Below the pieces are notes generated by a model. It was not told where the DNA came from and ran no database searches. It was given only the letters and a program-made list of their open reading frames with translations. This document shows positions 9,202-18,377 of a stretch of DNA of 64,000 bases, in pieces; the stretch's first letter is position 1; every line of letters starts with the position of its first letter. The stretch is from Rhodocyclus tenuis (lineage in GTDB: Bacteria; Pseudomonadota; Gammaproteobacteria; Burkholderiales; Rhodocyclaceae): positions 62,001 to 126,000 of the forward strand of contig NZ_JACIGE010000004.1 in assembly GCF_014197755.1 (NCBI RefSeq), written 5' to 3'. A program made the position numbers and the translations under genes.

Positions 9202-9613
9202 TTTGCCTGCGTCCTTTCCGGAAGAGCGGCGGCATCGCCAGTCGTCGACAAAGCCTGACTGGAAAACCGGTCTGAGGATCGTCGCAACAAAGCTCCGTCA
9301 TCGACAATGGCGAATTCTATTGAAGCCAATGCTGGCTGTGTAAGCGAATGCGCAGGACTGCGCCATGCGTCGAGCAAGCGTCGGTATTTACAAGCTTGCC
9401 GACATGCTGCCCATGCTCCTGTTTTCGCACAAAGAGCGCGCTCGGGTCATTGACCTGTCATCAGCGAGGAAAGTGCCATTGAGCGAGCGTGCGCCAGCGA
9501 ATATTTCGCACCAGGCTGTCCGCCGGGGCGGCACGAGTCATTCGCTTGCCGGCGCACGACGTGAGCCAGCCGGCAAAGTGGCAATCGACGGCGTCGACTG
9601 CCGGATCAGCAAG
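9202..9613. other. Non-coding gap between the cyclase gene and prfC
   Basis: About 410 bases with no credible gene on either strand; the long open frame here on the plus strand is the antisense shadow of prfC. The right part holds the 3' end region of prfC. The left part holds the 5' region of the hemerythrin cyclase with a promoter-like pair at 9314-9342. I see no repeat or structured RNA that I recognise. Confidence 0.5.
9314..9342 (-). promoter_or_regulatory. Candidate promoter for the hemerythrin diguanylate cyclase
   Basis: Read on the minus strand: TACACA, a 17-base spacer, then TAGAAT, about 110 bases before the TTG start. TAGAAT matches five of six bases of the -10 consensus, TACACA four of six of the -35. 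The same TAGAAT hexamer recurs before several other genes in this window. Confidence 0.4.
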
Positions 9614-9647
9614 ACCGGGGGCGGCGTCCGCAGACACCGCCCCTGGT
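9614..9647 (-). terminator. Hairpin directly after prfC stop codon
   Basis: Bases 9614-9628 pair with 9633-9647 (15 positions, one mismatch and one wobble, four-base loop), rich in G-C. It begins at the prfC stop codon on the minus strand. The following minus-strand sequence has only a weak pyrimidine run (TCTTGCT), so this is a strong stem with a poor T tract. Confidence 0.5.
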
Positions 9648-11257
9648 CAGCCGAGAATCTGGCCGTGCTCGCGCGACGCGTGGAAGCCGACCTTGCTCCA
9701 CTTTTCGCGCGTGACGTCGAGGTTGTAGCGCGTGCTGGCGAGATAGACGATGTTGCCGTCCACGTCGCGGCCCATGCGGTGCTGCTGCTCGCGCTCGAAG
9801 TTGCGTCGCGTCGTTTCGTCGGGGAAGGTCAGCCAGCGCGCGGTGTAGATGTCGGCCGCCTCGAAGATCGCATCGACCTTGTATTCGGTCTGCAGACGCT
9901 GCGCCACGACTTCGAACTGCAGCTGACCGATGGCGCCGAGCAGCAGCGCACCGCTGGCCAGGTTTTCGAAGACCTGGATGGCACCTTCCTCACCCAGCTC
10001 CTGCAGTCCCTTCTGCAACTGCTTGCTCTTCAGCGGGTCGCGCAGGCGCGCCTGACGGAAGAGTTCGGGCGAGAAGTACGGAATTCCCTTGAAGCCGAGT
10101 GTTTCGCCCTCGGTCAAGGTGTCGCCGATGTGCAGCTGGCCGTGGTTGTGGATGCCGATGATGTCGCCGGCGACCGCATCTTCCATCAGCACGCGCTCGT
10201 TGGCCATGAAGGTGAGCGCGTTGGCGAGCTTGATCTCGCGGTCGAGGCGCACGTGCTTGACCTTCATTCCCGACGAATAGCGACCCGAGCAGACGCGGAA
10301 GAAGGCAATCCGGTCGCGGTGGCGCGGGTCCATGTTGGCCTGGATCTTGAACACGAAACCGGTGAACGCCGGTTCGGCCGGTTGTACCTGACGCGCGCCG
10401 CCATCGCGTTCGAGCGGTGCCGGCGCCCAGTCGAGCAGCGCCTGCAGGATTTCCTGAACGCCGAAGTTGTTGATGCCCGAGCCGAAGAAGACCGGCGTCT
10501 GCCGCCCGGCGAGGAAATCGTCAAGGTTGAACGGGCTGCTCGCGTCGCGCAGCAGCTCGACATCCTCGCGCAGCTTGCCGACTTCGAGCGGGAACTGTGC
10601 GGCGAGCAGCGGGTTGTCGATACCGTCGAGCTTCTCCGCTTCGCTCCTCTTTTCCTCGCCCGGGGCGAAGCGCAGCAGCGAGTCTTCGCGCAGGTGATAG
10701 ACACCACGGAAGGTCTTGCCCATGCCGATCGGCCAGGTGATCGGCGCACATTCAATGCCGAGCACCGCCTCGATTTCCTCGAGCAGCTCGAAAGGTTCGC
10801 GCACTTCGCGGTCGAACTTGTTCACGAAGGTGATGATCGGCGTGTTGCGCATGCGGCAGACTTCGAGCAGCTTGATTGTCTGCGCTTCGACGCCTTTCGC
10901 CGCGTCGATGACCATCACCGCCGCGTCGACCGCGGTGAGCACGCGGTAGGTGTCTTCCGAGAAGTCCTCGTGCCCCGGCGTGTCGAGCAGGTTGACGACG
11001 TGCTCCTGATACTCGAACTGCATCACCGAGCTGGTCACCGAAATGCCGCGCTGCTTTTCTACTTCCATCCAGTCGGAAGTAGCGTGCCGCGCGCTCTTGC
11101 GTGCCTTGACCGTGCCGGCGAGCTGGATGGCGCCGCCGAACAGCAGCAGCTTCTCGGTCAGTGTCGTCTTGCCCGCGTCGGGGTGAGAAATGATGGCGAA
11201 GGTGCGGCGACGCGCGACATCGCGCAGCAGTTCGGGCGGATAGGGCAGGGCGTTCAT
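9647..11257 (-). CDS. prfC: Peptide chain release factor 3
   Basis: GTPase that recycles RF1/RF2 from the ribosome after peptide release and contributes to translational quality control. The 536 residues match the family (E. coli 529). The GTP-binding motifs are clear near the N terminus: P-loop SHPDAGKTTLTEKLL, the switch I region RGISVTSSVMQFEY, DTPGHEDFSEDTYR and the specificity loop NKFDRE. Translation-factor domains II and III follow. I chose the ATG at 11257 (MNALPYPPELL), which places the P-loop about 20 residues in as in other RF3 proteins. A longer frame up to 11410 adds a composition-biased extension. It is divergent from the GGDEF-EAL gene at 11506. Confidence 0.97.
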   Translation of the reverse strand: MNALPYPPELLRDVARRRTFAIISHPDAGKTTLTEKLLLFGGAIQLAGTVKARKSARHATSDWMEVEKQRGISVTSSVMQFEYQEHVVNLLDTPGHEDFSEDTYRVLTAVDAAVMVIDAAKGVEAQTIKLLEVCRMRNTPIITFVNKFDREVREPFELLEEIEAVLGIECAPITWPIGMGKTFRGVYHLREDSLLRFAPGEEKRSEAEKLDGIDNPLLAAQFPLEVGKLREDVELLRDASSPFNLDDFLAGRQTPVFFGSGINNFGVQEILQALLDWAPAPLERDGGARQVQPAEPAFTGFVFKIQANMDPRHRDRIAFFRVCSGRYSSGMKVKHVRLDREIKLANALTFMANERVLMEDAVAGDIIGIHNHGQLHIGDTLTEGETLGFKGIPYFSPELFRQARLRDPLKSKQLQKGLQELGEEGAIQVFENLASGALLLGAIGQLQFEVVAQRLQTEYKVDAIFEAADIYTARWLTFPDETTRRNFEREQQHRMGRDVDGNIVYLASTRYNLDVTREKWSKVGFHASREHGQILG

Positions 11258-11368
11258 CAACAGTCCGTGCGGCGACGCCGCGCATAAAAACAACGCCGCC
11301 GAACACGCGGGGCGCTCGGCGGACGAGGGGCGCAGTCGCCGGCAAGGCGCCTGCGCAAGGCAGGCCGA

Positions 11369-11397
11369 ACTATAGCAGGAGTCGCCTGCAGGCGGAA
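11369..11397 (-). promoter_or_regulatory. Candidate prfC promoter
   Basis: On the minus strand TTCCGC, 17 bases and TATAGT, about 112 bases before the prfC ATG. The -10 is good (five of six) and the -35 poor. A 12-base palindrome CGCCTGCAGGCG overlaps the spacer and could bind a regulator. Confidence 0.35.
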
Positions 11398-11432
11398 TTT
11401 TCCGGCGCATTCATGGCCCATGCCTATGTTAT

Positions 11433-11460
11433 TTGAGCGAATCGATAAGCAGGTTAGTAT
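11433..11460 (+). promoter_or_regulatory. Candidate promoter for the Cache GGDEF-EAL gene
   Basis: TTGAGC, a 16-base spacer and TAGTAT end 45 bases before the ATG at 11506. Each hexamer matches four of six consensus bases, so this is tentative. Confidence 0.3.
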
Positions 11461-11505
11461 GTCCGTCAATTCAAATTCTTGGCAGTCAACCGGGTCGTGC
11501 CGGAA

Positions 11506-14500
11506 ATGTCATCTTCATCGATCGGGCCAGCGCAAATTACCGCGTCGTCAGGCTCTGCTCCGGCGCCAGTGCTTGGCGTTCGCCTGCAGAACTCGGCGCG
11601 CGCACGCGTCACGCTGATCGCGCTGGCTGTACTGATCTTCGCGCTGTGGGGATCGGCGCTGTTCGCCAGCCATTTCCTGCGGCAGGACATCGAGCGCATG
11701 CTCGCGACGCAGCAGTTCTCGGCGGTTTCGTTTGTTGCGGCGGATCTCGATCGCGAGCTGAACGAACGGCAGCGTGCCCTGCAGGCGGTCGCCAAACGCA
11801 TGAGTGCGCCGCTCCTGTCCCGGGATGCGGCGGCAAACGCGCAGAGCGTGCTGGAAGAGCGCATCGCACTGCGCACCATGTTCAACTGGGGCTTGTTCGT
11901 CGTCGGCCGCGATGCGACGGCAATCGCCAGTGTTCCGGCCGAGCTCGGACGCACCGGCGGCGACTACAGTTCGTTTGCGGATGTCCGCGCGGTGCTCGAC
12001 AGTGGCCAGCCGCGCATCACCGATCCGTTGACCGGCAAGCGAACGGGACAACCTGTCATCTCCATCATCGTCCCGATCGACGATCGCCAGGGCAAGGTGA
12101 TCGGCGCATTGATCGGGGTGACGCATCTGGGCTTGCCGAATTTCTTCGATGACTTGACGGCGCATCGCTACGGCGAGGGCGGCGGCTATCTGGTCATTGC
12201 GCCGAAGAGCGCTGTTTTTGTCGCGGCGACTGACCGGTCACGGGTGATGCAGGCCATTCCGCCACCGGGGAACAACGCCAATCATGATCGCTTCATGGCC
12301 GGCGCGGAAGGTTCGGGCGTCGCCATCAACTCGCAAGGGGTCGAGGAGCTCGCTTCGGCGCGCAGGCTTTCCGCTGTGAACTGGTTGGTGGTCGCGGTGT
12401 TGCCGACGGCCGAAGCTTTCGTTCCGGTTCACGAAATGCAGCAACGCCTGTTCGTCATCGCCACGCTGCTGACCATCGTTGGCGCCCTGATTGCCTGGCT
12501 GGTGCTGCACTATGAGCTGGCGCCACTGGCTGCGATTTCCCGCCGTCTGCGCGCGATGAGTCGCGGCGAGGTACCGCGGCAAGCCTTGCCGATTGCGCGC
12601 AACGATGAAATCGGCGACCTTGCGGCCAGCGTAAACGCACTGATCGCGTCGATCGAGTCGGTTGAAGGCGCGCTGCGCGAAAGCGAGGCACGTTTCCGCG
12701 AACTCGCCGACGCGGCACCGGTACTGATCTGGATGGCGGCGCTGGACAAGCGTTGTGACTATTTCAATCGCGCCTGGCTCGAGTTTACCGGTCGCACTTT
12801 CGCGCAGGAGTTTGGCAACGGCTGGGTCGAAGGCGTGCATCCGGACGATGTCGAGCGCTGTTTCAGCACCTATGAAAGTGCATTCGACGCCCGGCGTCGC
12901 TTCACCATGGAGTACCGCCTGCATCATCACGACGGCTCTTACCGCTGGTTGCTCGATAACGGCGCGCCGCGTTTTGACGGGGCCGGCAATTTTGTCGGCT
13001 ATATCGGCAGCTGCGTCGATATCGATGCCCTGAAACGCGCCGAGCAGGGGCTGCGCGCCAGCGACAGCCTCAACCGCAGCATCCTCGATTCGTTCAGCGA
13101 ATGTGTCTGCGTGCTCGACGCCGACGGCACCATCATTCGCGTCAATGATGCCTGGCGGCGCCTGGCCGACGGACCGTCGCTGGTGGGGGCGGCGGCACCA
13201 CTGTTCGGCGACAGCCTTGGCGCCGACTATTTTTCGCTGTGCCCGAACGGCTTGCTCTGTGCCAGCGATGCCGAATGTGAACGCGAGGCCGTCACCGCCA
13301 TCGCCGACGTGCTTGCCGGTCGCTGCCAGTCGGCACGCATCGAATACGTCTGTTCCGGCCGCCAGCACGAAGCCGGGCATGGCGAGAACCACTGGTTTGA
13401 ATTGCGCGTCCGCCGTCTCGACGACCGCGAAGGGGCGGTGATCGCCCATGACGAAATAACGAGCATCAAGCGCGCCGACGAGCTGCAGATTGCGGCGGCG
13501 GCGTTTCAGACACAGGAAGGCATCATCATCACCGATGCGGCGCGGCAGATCATCCGCGTAAACGACGCATTCACCCGCCTGACCGGTTACAGCGCGGCCG
13601 AGGCGATCGGCCAGACGCCAACGCTGCTCAAGTCCGGGCGTCATGATCAGGCCTTCTACCGCGAGATGTACGAGACGCTGGCCGCCAGCGGTTTCTGGCA
13701 GGGCGAGATCTGGAACAGGCGCAAGGATGGCAACATTTATCCGCAGTGGATGACGATCACCGCGGTGTTTTCCGCCGCTGGCGGCATCAGCCACTACGTC
13801 GGTGCTTTTTCCGATATCAGCGAGCGCAAGCAGGCGGAAGCGCAGATCCACAGTCTGGCCTTCTTCGATCCGCTCACCGGTTTGCCCAACCGGCGCCTGC
13901 TGCGCGACCGGCTGGCGCAGGCGCTGGCGGCCAGTGCGCGCCATGGGCGCTGGTCGGCACTGATGTTCCTCGACCTCGATCACTTCAAGCTGCTCAACGA
14001 CACGCGTGGGCACGAAATCGGCGACCAGTTGCTGAGCGAGGTGGCGCGTCGCCTCGATGACGGCGTGCGCGAGGGCGATACGGTGGCCCGCCTGGGTGGC
14101 GACGAGTTTATCGTCATGCTCGAAGACCTCGACAGCGAGCCCGACCGCGCGGCGAACAAGGCCGAGGCTGTCGCCGAAAAACTGCGTTTGTCCATCGCCC
14201 AGCCATTCCTTCTGCGCGCGCCGCCGCGCCAGTCCGCTGACGCGCCGAGCGCCGCTGCTACGCTGTCAGCGGCAGTGCCCGAGGATATCTACCATTGCAC
14301 CTGCAGCATCGGCTTGACGCTGTTCCAGGGCAACGAGGCGAGCATCGACGACCTTCTCCGTCATGCCGACGTCGCCATGTATCAGGCCAAGGCTGCCAGT
14401 CGCAACACGGTGCGCTTTTTCGATCCGCAGATGCAGGCTGCGCTTGATGCGCGCACACGGCTTGAAGCAGGCTTGCGGCGCGCGATCGCGCAGGGCGAAC

Positions 14501-15192
14501 TGCGTCTCCACTACCAGTGGCAGGTGAATGCAGATGGCCTGCCGATCGGCGTCGAAGCGCTGGCCCGCTGGCAGGATCCGGAACGCGGCATGGTTTCCCC
14601 AGCCGAGTTCATCCCGCTGGCTGAAGAAACCGGCCTGATCATCCCGCTCGGCGAATGGGCTTTGCGCGAGGCCTGCCGGCAACTGGTCGTCTGGTCCGCG
14701 GCTCCGGCGATGCGTGCGCTGTGCGTCTCGGTGAACGTCAGCCGTCGCCAGTTTCGTCAGGCCGGATTTGCCGACGTGGTGCGGCGGGCAGTGACCGGCG
14801 CCGGCGCCGATCCGGCCCGGTTGAAACTGGAACTGACCGAAAGCGTGCTTGACGACGTTGATGCAATAGCAGCGAGCATGCGCGACATCGGTGCCATTGG
14901 CGTCGGCTTCTCGCTTGACGATTTCGGCACCGGTTACTCGTCGCTTTCCTGTCTCCGCCACCTGCCTCTCGATCAGCTGAAGATCGACCAGTCTTTCGTT
15001 CGCGGACTCGGCAGCGATGACGATTCTGCGGCAATCGTGCGTGCGGTCATCGCGCTCGGGCAGGGGCTGGGGCTCGAAGTAATCGCCGAAGGCGTCGAGA
15101 CCGAGGCGCAGTACCGGCTGTTGGTCGAATACGGCTGCACCGCTTTTCAGGGCTACCTGTTCGGCAGGCCGCAAGCCGCCGAGAATTTCTGA
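11506..15192 (+). CDS. Membrane-bound Cache-HAMP-PAS-GGDEF-EAL protein
   Basis: Bifunctional c-di-GMP enzyme candidate of 1,228 residues. A membrane segment at about 35-55 and another at about 314-335 bracket a periplasmic double-Cache-type sensor. A HAMP-like helix pair follows (337-390), then PAS domains at about 395-510 and 660-780 with a less typical PAS-like, cysteine-containing region between. The GGDEF domain has GGDEF at 864-868 and an RxxD inhibition site before it. It also carries an Ala/Pro-rich insertion of about 20 residues (after AQPFLL) not seen in the neighbour. The EAL domain has EAL at 1016-1018 and the catalytic set: SVNVSRRQ, LELTESVL, LDDFGTGYSS, LKIDQSFV, IAEGVE and FQGYLFG. 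Both activities look possible. The ATG at 11506 was chosen; a TTG at 11479 is an alternative. A paralogous soluble gene follows after 193 bases. Confidence 0.93.
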   Translation: MSSSSIGPAQITASSGSAPAPVLGVRLQNSARARVTLIALAVLIFALWGSALFASHFLRQDIERMLATQQFSAVSFVAADLDRELNERQRALQAVAKRMSAPLLSRDAAANAQSVLEERIALRTMFNWGLFVVGRDATAIASVPAELGRTGGDYSSFADVRAVLDSGQPRITDPLTGKRTGQPVISIIVPIDDRQGKVIGALIGVTHLGLPNFFDDLTAHRYGEGGGYLVIAPKSAVFVAATDRSRVMQAIPPPGNNANHDRFMAGAEGSGVAINSQGVEELASARRLSAVNWLVVAVLPTAEAFVPVHEMQQRLFVIATLLTIVGALIAWLVLHYELAPLAAISRRLRAMSRGEVPRQALPIARNDEIGDLAASVNALIASIESVEGALRESEARFRELADAAPVLIWMAALDKRCDYFNRAWLEFTGRTFAQEFGNGWVEGVHPDDVERCFSTYESAFDARRRFTMEYRLHHHDGSYRWLLDNGAPRFDGAGNFVGYIGSCVDIDALKRAEQGLRASDSLNRSILDSFSECVCVLDADGTIIRVNDAWRRLADGPSLVGAAAPLFGDSLGADYFSLCPNGLLCASDAECEREAVTAIADVLAGRCQSARIEYVCSGRQHEAGHGENHWFELRVRRLDDREGAVIAHDEITSIKRADELQIAAAAFQTQEGIIITDAARQIIRVNDAFTRLTGYSAAEAIGQTPTLLKSGRHDQAFYREMYETLAASGFWQGEIWNRRKDGNIYPQWMTITAVFSAAGGISHYVGAFSDISERKQAEAQIHSLAFFDPLTGLPNRRLLRDRLAQALAASARHGRWSALMFLDLDHFKLLNDTRGHEIGDQLLSEVARRLDDGVREGDTVARLGGDEFIVMLEDLDSEPDRAANKAEAVAEKLRLSIAQPFLLRAPPRQSADAPSAAATLSAAVPEDIYHCTCSIGLTLFQGNEASIDDLLRHADVAMYQAKAASRNTVRFFDPQMQAALDARTRLEAGLRRAIAQGELRLHYQWQVNADGLPIGVEALARWQDPERGMVSPAEFIPLAEETGLIIPLGEWALREACRQLVVWSAAPAMRALCVSVNVSRRQFRQAGFADVVRRAVTGAGADPARLKLELTESVLDDVDAIAASMRDIGAIGVGFSLDDFGTGYSSLSCLRHLPLDQLKIDQSFVRGLGSDDDSAAIVRAVIALGQGLGLEVIAEGVETEAQYRLLVEYGCTAFQGYLFGRPQAAENF

Positions 15193-15385
15193 GTGCCAGG
15201 CCAGGCACCGACGCCGTATTGGCGTGACGGCAGGCCGAGCGGACTGATTTCCTGCAGCATCGATGGTTCGTGGAATTCCGGCTGCCAACGCTTGTCTCTC
15301 TGGGGCTGCACCTGGTCGACGCCTCTGCTTTCATGCAGCATGAGACGGTACCATCGACGCCTAGGACACGGAAAGGAGCCGAAGA

Positions 15386-18376
15386 TTGAGTCGAACTGAT
15401 CAAGCGAACATGAGTTCCCTGCAACTGCGGGCGGCCGCCGAGGAACGCTTTGCCGGTTCGACACAGAAGGAGTCGCTCGACTTTGCCGCTGACGAACTGA
15501 TGTATGAACTGCAGATGCGGCGAATCGAGCTGGAACTGCAGAACGAGTCGCTGCGCGAATTGCAGCACGAGCTTGAGGAGTCACGTAATCGCTATCGTGA
15601 CTTGTACGAGTTCGCCCCCGTCGGCTATCTCACGCTCAGCGAAGCCGGGTTGATCGTCGATATCAACCTCAAGGGCGAGTCGCTCCTCGGACGAACCCGC
15701 AGCCGCCTGCTGCAGCACGCCTTTGCGCGCTTCGTTGCGCCGACGGACACGGGCCGCTGGCACACTTACTTCAACGAACTGCTGCATACCGACGAGCGCC
15801 TTGAATGCGAGCTGGCGCTCAGGCGAAAGGCTGATTCGCCGGTTTTCGTTCGCGTGGACAGCTTGCGCCTTGAGCAGCATGGCCGGCCGACCGTGTTGCG
15901 TGTCGTCATGACCGACATCAGCGAGCGCAAGCGTGCCGAGCTGGCACGTGAAAAAAGTGAGCTTTTCGTCCGCACCATCGCCAACAGCATTCCCGGTCTG
16001 GTGGCTTACTGGACGAGTGCGCTTCGCTGCACCTTTGCCAACGATGGCTATCTCTCCTGGTTCGGGCGGAGCAAGGAGCAGATGATCGGCGTTCATATGG
16101 CGGACTTGCTTGGTGCCGAGCTGTTCCGGAAAAACGAGGCCTATATCCAGGCGGCGCTGCGCGGGGAAGACCAGCAGTTCGAGCGGATGCTGGTGAAGAC
16201 CAATGGTGAAACCCGCTGTGCCTGGGCCCAGTACATCCCGCACGTAGTCGATGGCGAGGTCTTGGGCTTTTTCGTTCTTGTGACCGATATAACGGCTGTC
16301 AAAAGGGATCAGGAGCAACTGCGCGTCAGCGACGTCGCCCTGAAGGCGGTTTCCCAGGGCGTCATCATTACCGGCGCTGATCGACTGATCGTGACGGTAA
16401 ATGACGCCTTCCTTTCCATTACCGGTTACGCAGCGGCGGAGGTTTTCGGTCAGAGTTGTCGCTTTCTGCAAGGCCCCCTGACCAGCGAACAGACCGTCAC
16501 TGCCATCCGGCTGGCGCTGCAGAATGGCGAAAAGTTCTCGGGCGAGATTCTCAACTACCGCAAGGATGGAAGCGCTTTCTGGAACGACCTGAGTATTTCG
16601 CCGGTGTTCGACGAACACGGCAAGCTGACCCACTTTATCGGCATCACCCGTGACGTTACCGAACGCAAGATTGCCGCGGATGAACTGCTGATCGCTGCCG
16701 CAGCCTTCGCTTCGCAGAACGGCATGGTCATTACCGACCCGAACGGGGTGATTCTGCGCGTCAATCCCGCTTTTACCCGGCTCACCGGTTACTCGCCCGA
16801 AGAGGTGATCGGGAAAACGATGTCAATCCTCAACTCCGGCCGTCAGGATCGCGAGTTTTTCCAGCGCATGTGGGGGCAGTTGCGCGAAAAAGGATTCTGG
16901 AAGGGCGAAATCTGGAACCGGCGCAAGAATGGTCATATCTACGCCGAGCTGCTGAGCATTACGGCGGTGACGACCCCTGATCGCGGTACGACGCATTTCG
17001 TCGGCAGCTTCTCCGATATCACCGACGATCGCGAGGCCGTTGCCGAAATCCATCGCCTGGCGTATTACGATGCGTTGACCCGCCTGCCCAACCGCCGGCT
17101 GCTGCAGGACCGGCTGGCGCAGGCCGTCGCCGCAACGGCGCGCAGCGGGCATTGCGGCGCCATCTGTTTCATCGATCTCGACAACTTCAAGGCGCTCAAC
17201 GATACCCGCGGTCATGACGTCGGTGATCTGCTGCTGGTCGAGGTGGCACAACGCCTGCGCGCGACGGTACGCGAGAGCGACACGGTCGCGCGTCAGGGTG
17301 GTGACGAGTTCGTTGTCCTGCTTGAGGATCTGGGGGCCGATTCAGGCGAAGCGCTCGTGCTCGCACGCTTGCTGGCCGAGAAGTTGCGCGAGTCGATCGG
17401 CAGGCCCTTCCTCTTGCAGGGCTACGAATACCATTGCGGGATCAGCATCGGCGTCGGCATGTTCCACGAGCGGGATACCGCCGAAAACCTGTTCAAACAC
17501 GCCGATCTCGCGCTCTACCATGCCAAACGCCTCGGGCGGAACACCCTGTGCTTCTTCGATCCGAGCATGCAGGCAGCCCTTGATCTGCGCAGCACGCTCG
17601 AGACCGAACTGCGTCAGGCGCTGAAGGGCGGGCAGTTACGCCTGTTCTTTCAGCCGCAGGTCGACGTGGCGCGTCAGGTGATCGGTGTCGAAGCCCTGTT
17701 GCGCTGGCAGCATCCGCAGCGTGGCCTGGTGCCGCCGGGCGATTTTATCCCGCTCGCCGAAGAGAACGGCCTGATCCTGCCGATCGGATTGTGGGTGCTC
17801 GACAGCGCCTGCGCCTTGCTCAAGGCGTGGCAGAAGGATCCGCTGCTGCGCGATTTGCCGATTGCCGTCAATGTCAGCGCCAGACAGTTCCGGCAGCCCG
17901 ATTTCGTCGCGCAGGTCCAGCACATTCTCGAAACGCACGCGACCCATCCGGGACGCCTGAAGCTCGAACTGACCGAAAGTCTGGTGCTTGAGGATGTCGA
18001 GGACTCGATTGCCAAGATGGCGTCGATCAAGGCGCTTGGCGTCAGGTTTGCGATGGACGATTTCGGAACGGGTTATTCGTCCTTGTCCTATCTGGCCACA
18101 TTGCCACTCGACCAGCTGAAGATCGACCAGTCTTTCGTCCGCAATCTGCCCGGCAAGAAGAACGATGAAACGATCGCGCGTACGATCATCACCATGGCGC
18201 AGGGACTGGCGATGGAAGTGATCGCCGAGGGCGTGGAAACCGAGGTGCAGCGGACTTTCCTCGAAGCACACGGCTGCGTCACCTACCAGGGCTACCTGTT
18301 CAGCCCGCCTTTGCCGCTTGAGGCGTTGTACGAGTTTCTGCGGCGCTCGAATGCCGTTGCTGGCCAGGGGCGCTGA
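15386..18376 (+). CDS. Cytosolic PAS/LOV-GGDEF-EAL protein (possible blue-light c-di-GMP switch)
   Basis: A 996-residue protein without membrane segments. It begins with a coiled coil (about 35-72) and has four PAS-type domains (about 72-185, 193-305, 312-430 and 434-550), then GGDEF at 638-642 with inhibition site RESD at 629-632, and EAL at 769-771. The EAL catalytic set is complete (VNVSARQ, LELTESLV, MDDFGTGYSS, LKIDQSFV, IAEGVE, QGYLFS). The third PAS reads as a LOV flavin domain: GQSCRFLQ carries the adduct cysteine C358, followed by R375, N390 and N400 at exactly the spacing of plant and bacterial LOV domains. The signalling glutamine is T421 and the asparagine before the cysteine is S357. 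The TTG start at 15386 is fixed by AAGGAG seven bases upstream; ATG 15410 is a weaker choice. Light sensing is inferred from sequence only. Confidence 0.93.
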   Translation: MSRTDQANMSSLQLRAAAEERFAGSTQKESLDFAADELMYELQMRRIELELQNESLRELQHELEESRNRYRDLYEFAPVGYLTLSEAGLIVDINLKGESLLGRTRSRLLQHAFARFVAPTDTGRWHTYFNELLHTDERLECELALRRKADSPVFVRVDSLRLEQHGRPTVLRVVMTDISERKRAELAREKSELFVRTIANSIPGLVAYWTSALRCTFANDGYLSWFGRSKEQMIGVHMADLLGAELFRKNEAYIQAALRGEDQQFERMLVKTNGETRCAWAQYIPHVVDGEVLGFFVLVTDITAVKRDQEQLRVSDVALKAVSQGVIITGADRLIVTVNDAFLSITGYAAAEVFGQSCRFLQGPLTSEQTVTAIRLALQNGEKFSGEILNYRKDGSAFWNDLSISPVFDEHGKLTHFIGITRDVTERKIAADELLIAAAAFASQNGMVITDPNGVILRVNPAFTRLTGYSPEEVIGKTMSILNSGRQDREFFQRMWGQLREKGFWKGEIWNRRKNGHIYAELLSITAVTTPDRGTTHFVGSFSDITDDREAVAEIHRLAYYDALTRLPNRRLLQDRLAQAVAATARSGHCGAICFIDLDNFKALNDTRGHDVGDLLLVEVAQRLRATVRESDTVARQGGDEFVVLLEDLGADSGEALVLARLLAEKLRESIGRPFLLQGYEYHCGISIGVGMFHERDTAENLFKHADLALYHAKRLGRNTLCFFDPSMQAALDLRSTLETELRQALKGGQLRLFFQPQVDVARQVIGVEALLRWQHPQRGLVPPGDFIPLAEENGLILPIGLWVLDSACALLKAWQKDPLLRDLPIAVNVSARQFRQPDFVAQVQHILETHATHPGRLKLELTESLVLEDVEDSIAKMASIKALGVRFAMDDFGTGYSSLSYLATLPLDQLKIDQSFVRNLPGKKNDETIARTIITMAQGLAMEVIAEGVETEVQRTFLEAHGCVTYQGYLFSPPLPLEALYEFLRRSNAVAGQGR

Positions 18377-18377
18377 C

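Noticed and set aside
9365-11287. A 640-codon plus-strand open frame over prfC
   Set aside because: It is the antisense shadow of a clear RF3 gene with intact GTPase motifs.
15193-15385. Possible c-di-GMP riboswitch between the two GGDEF-EAL genes
   Set aside because: None of the conserved c-di-GMP-I or -II aptamer core segments can be matched; only small, unrelated hairpins are present.
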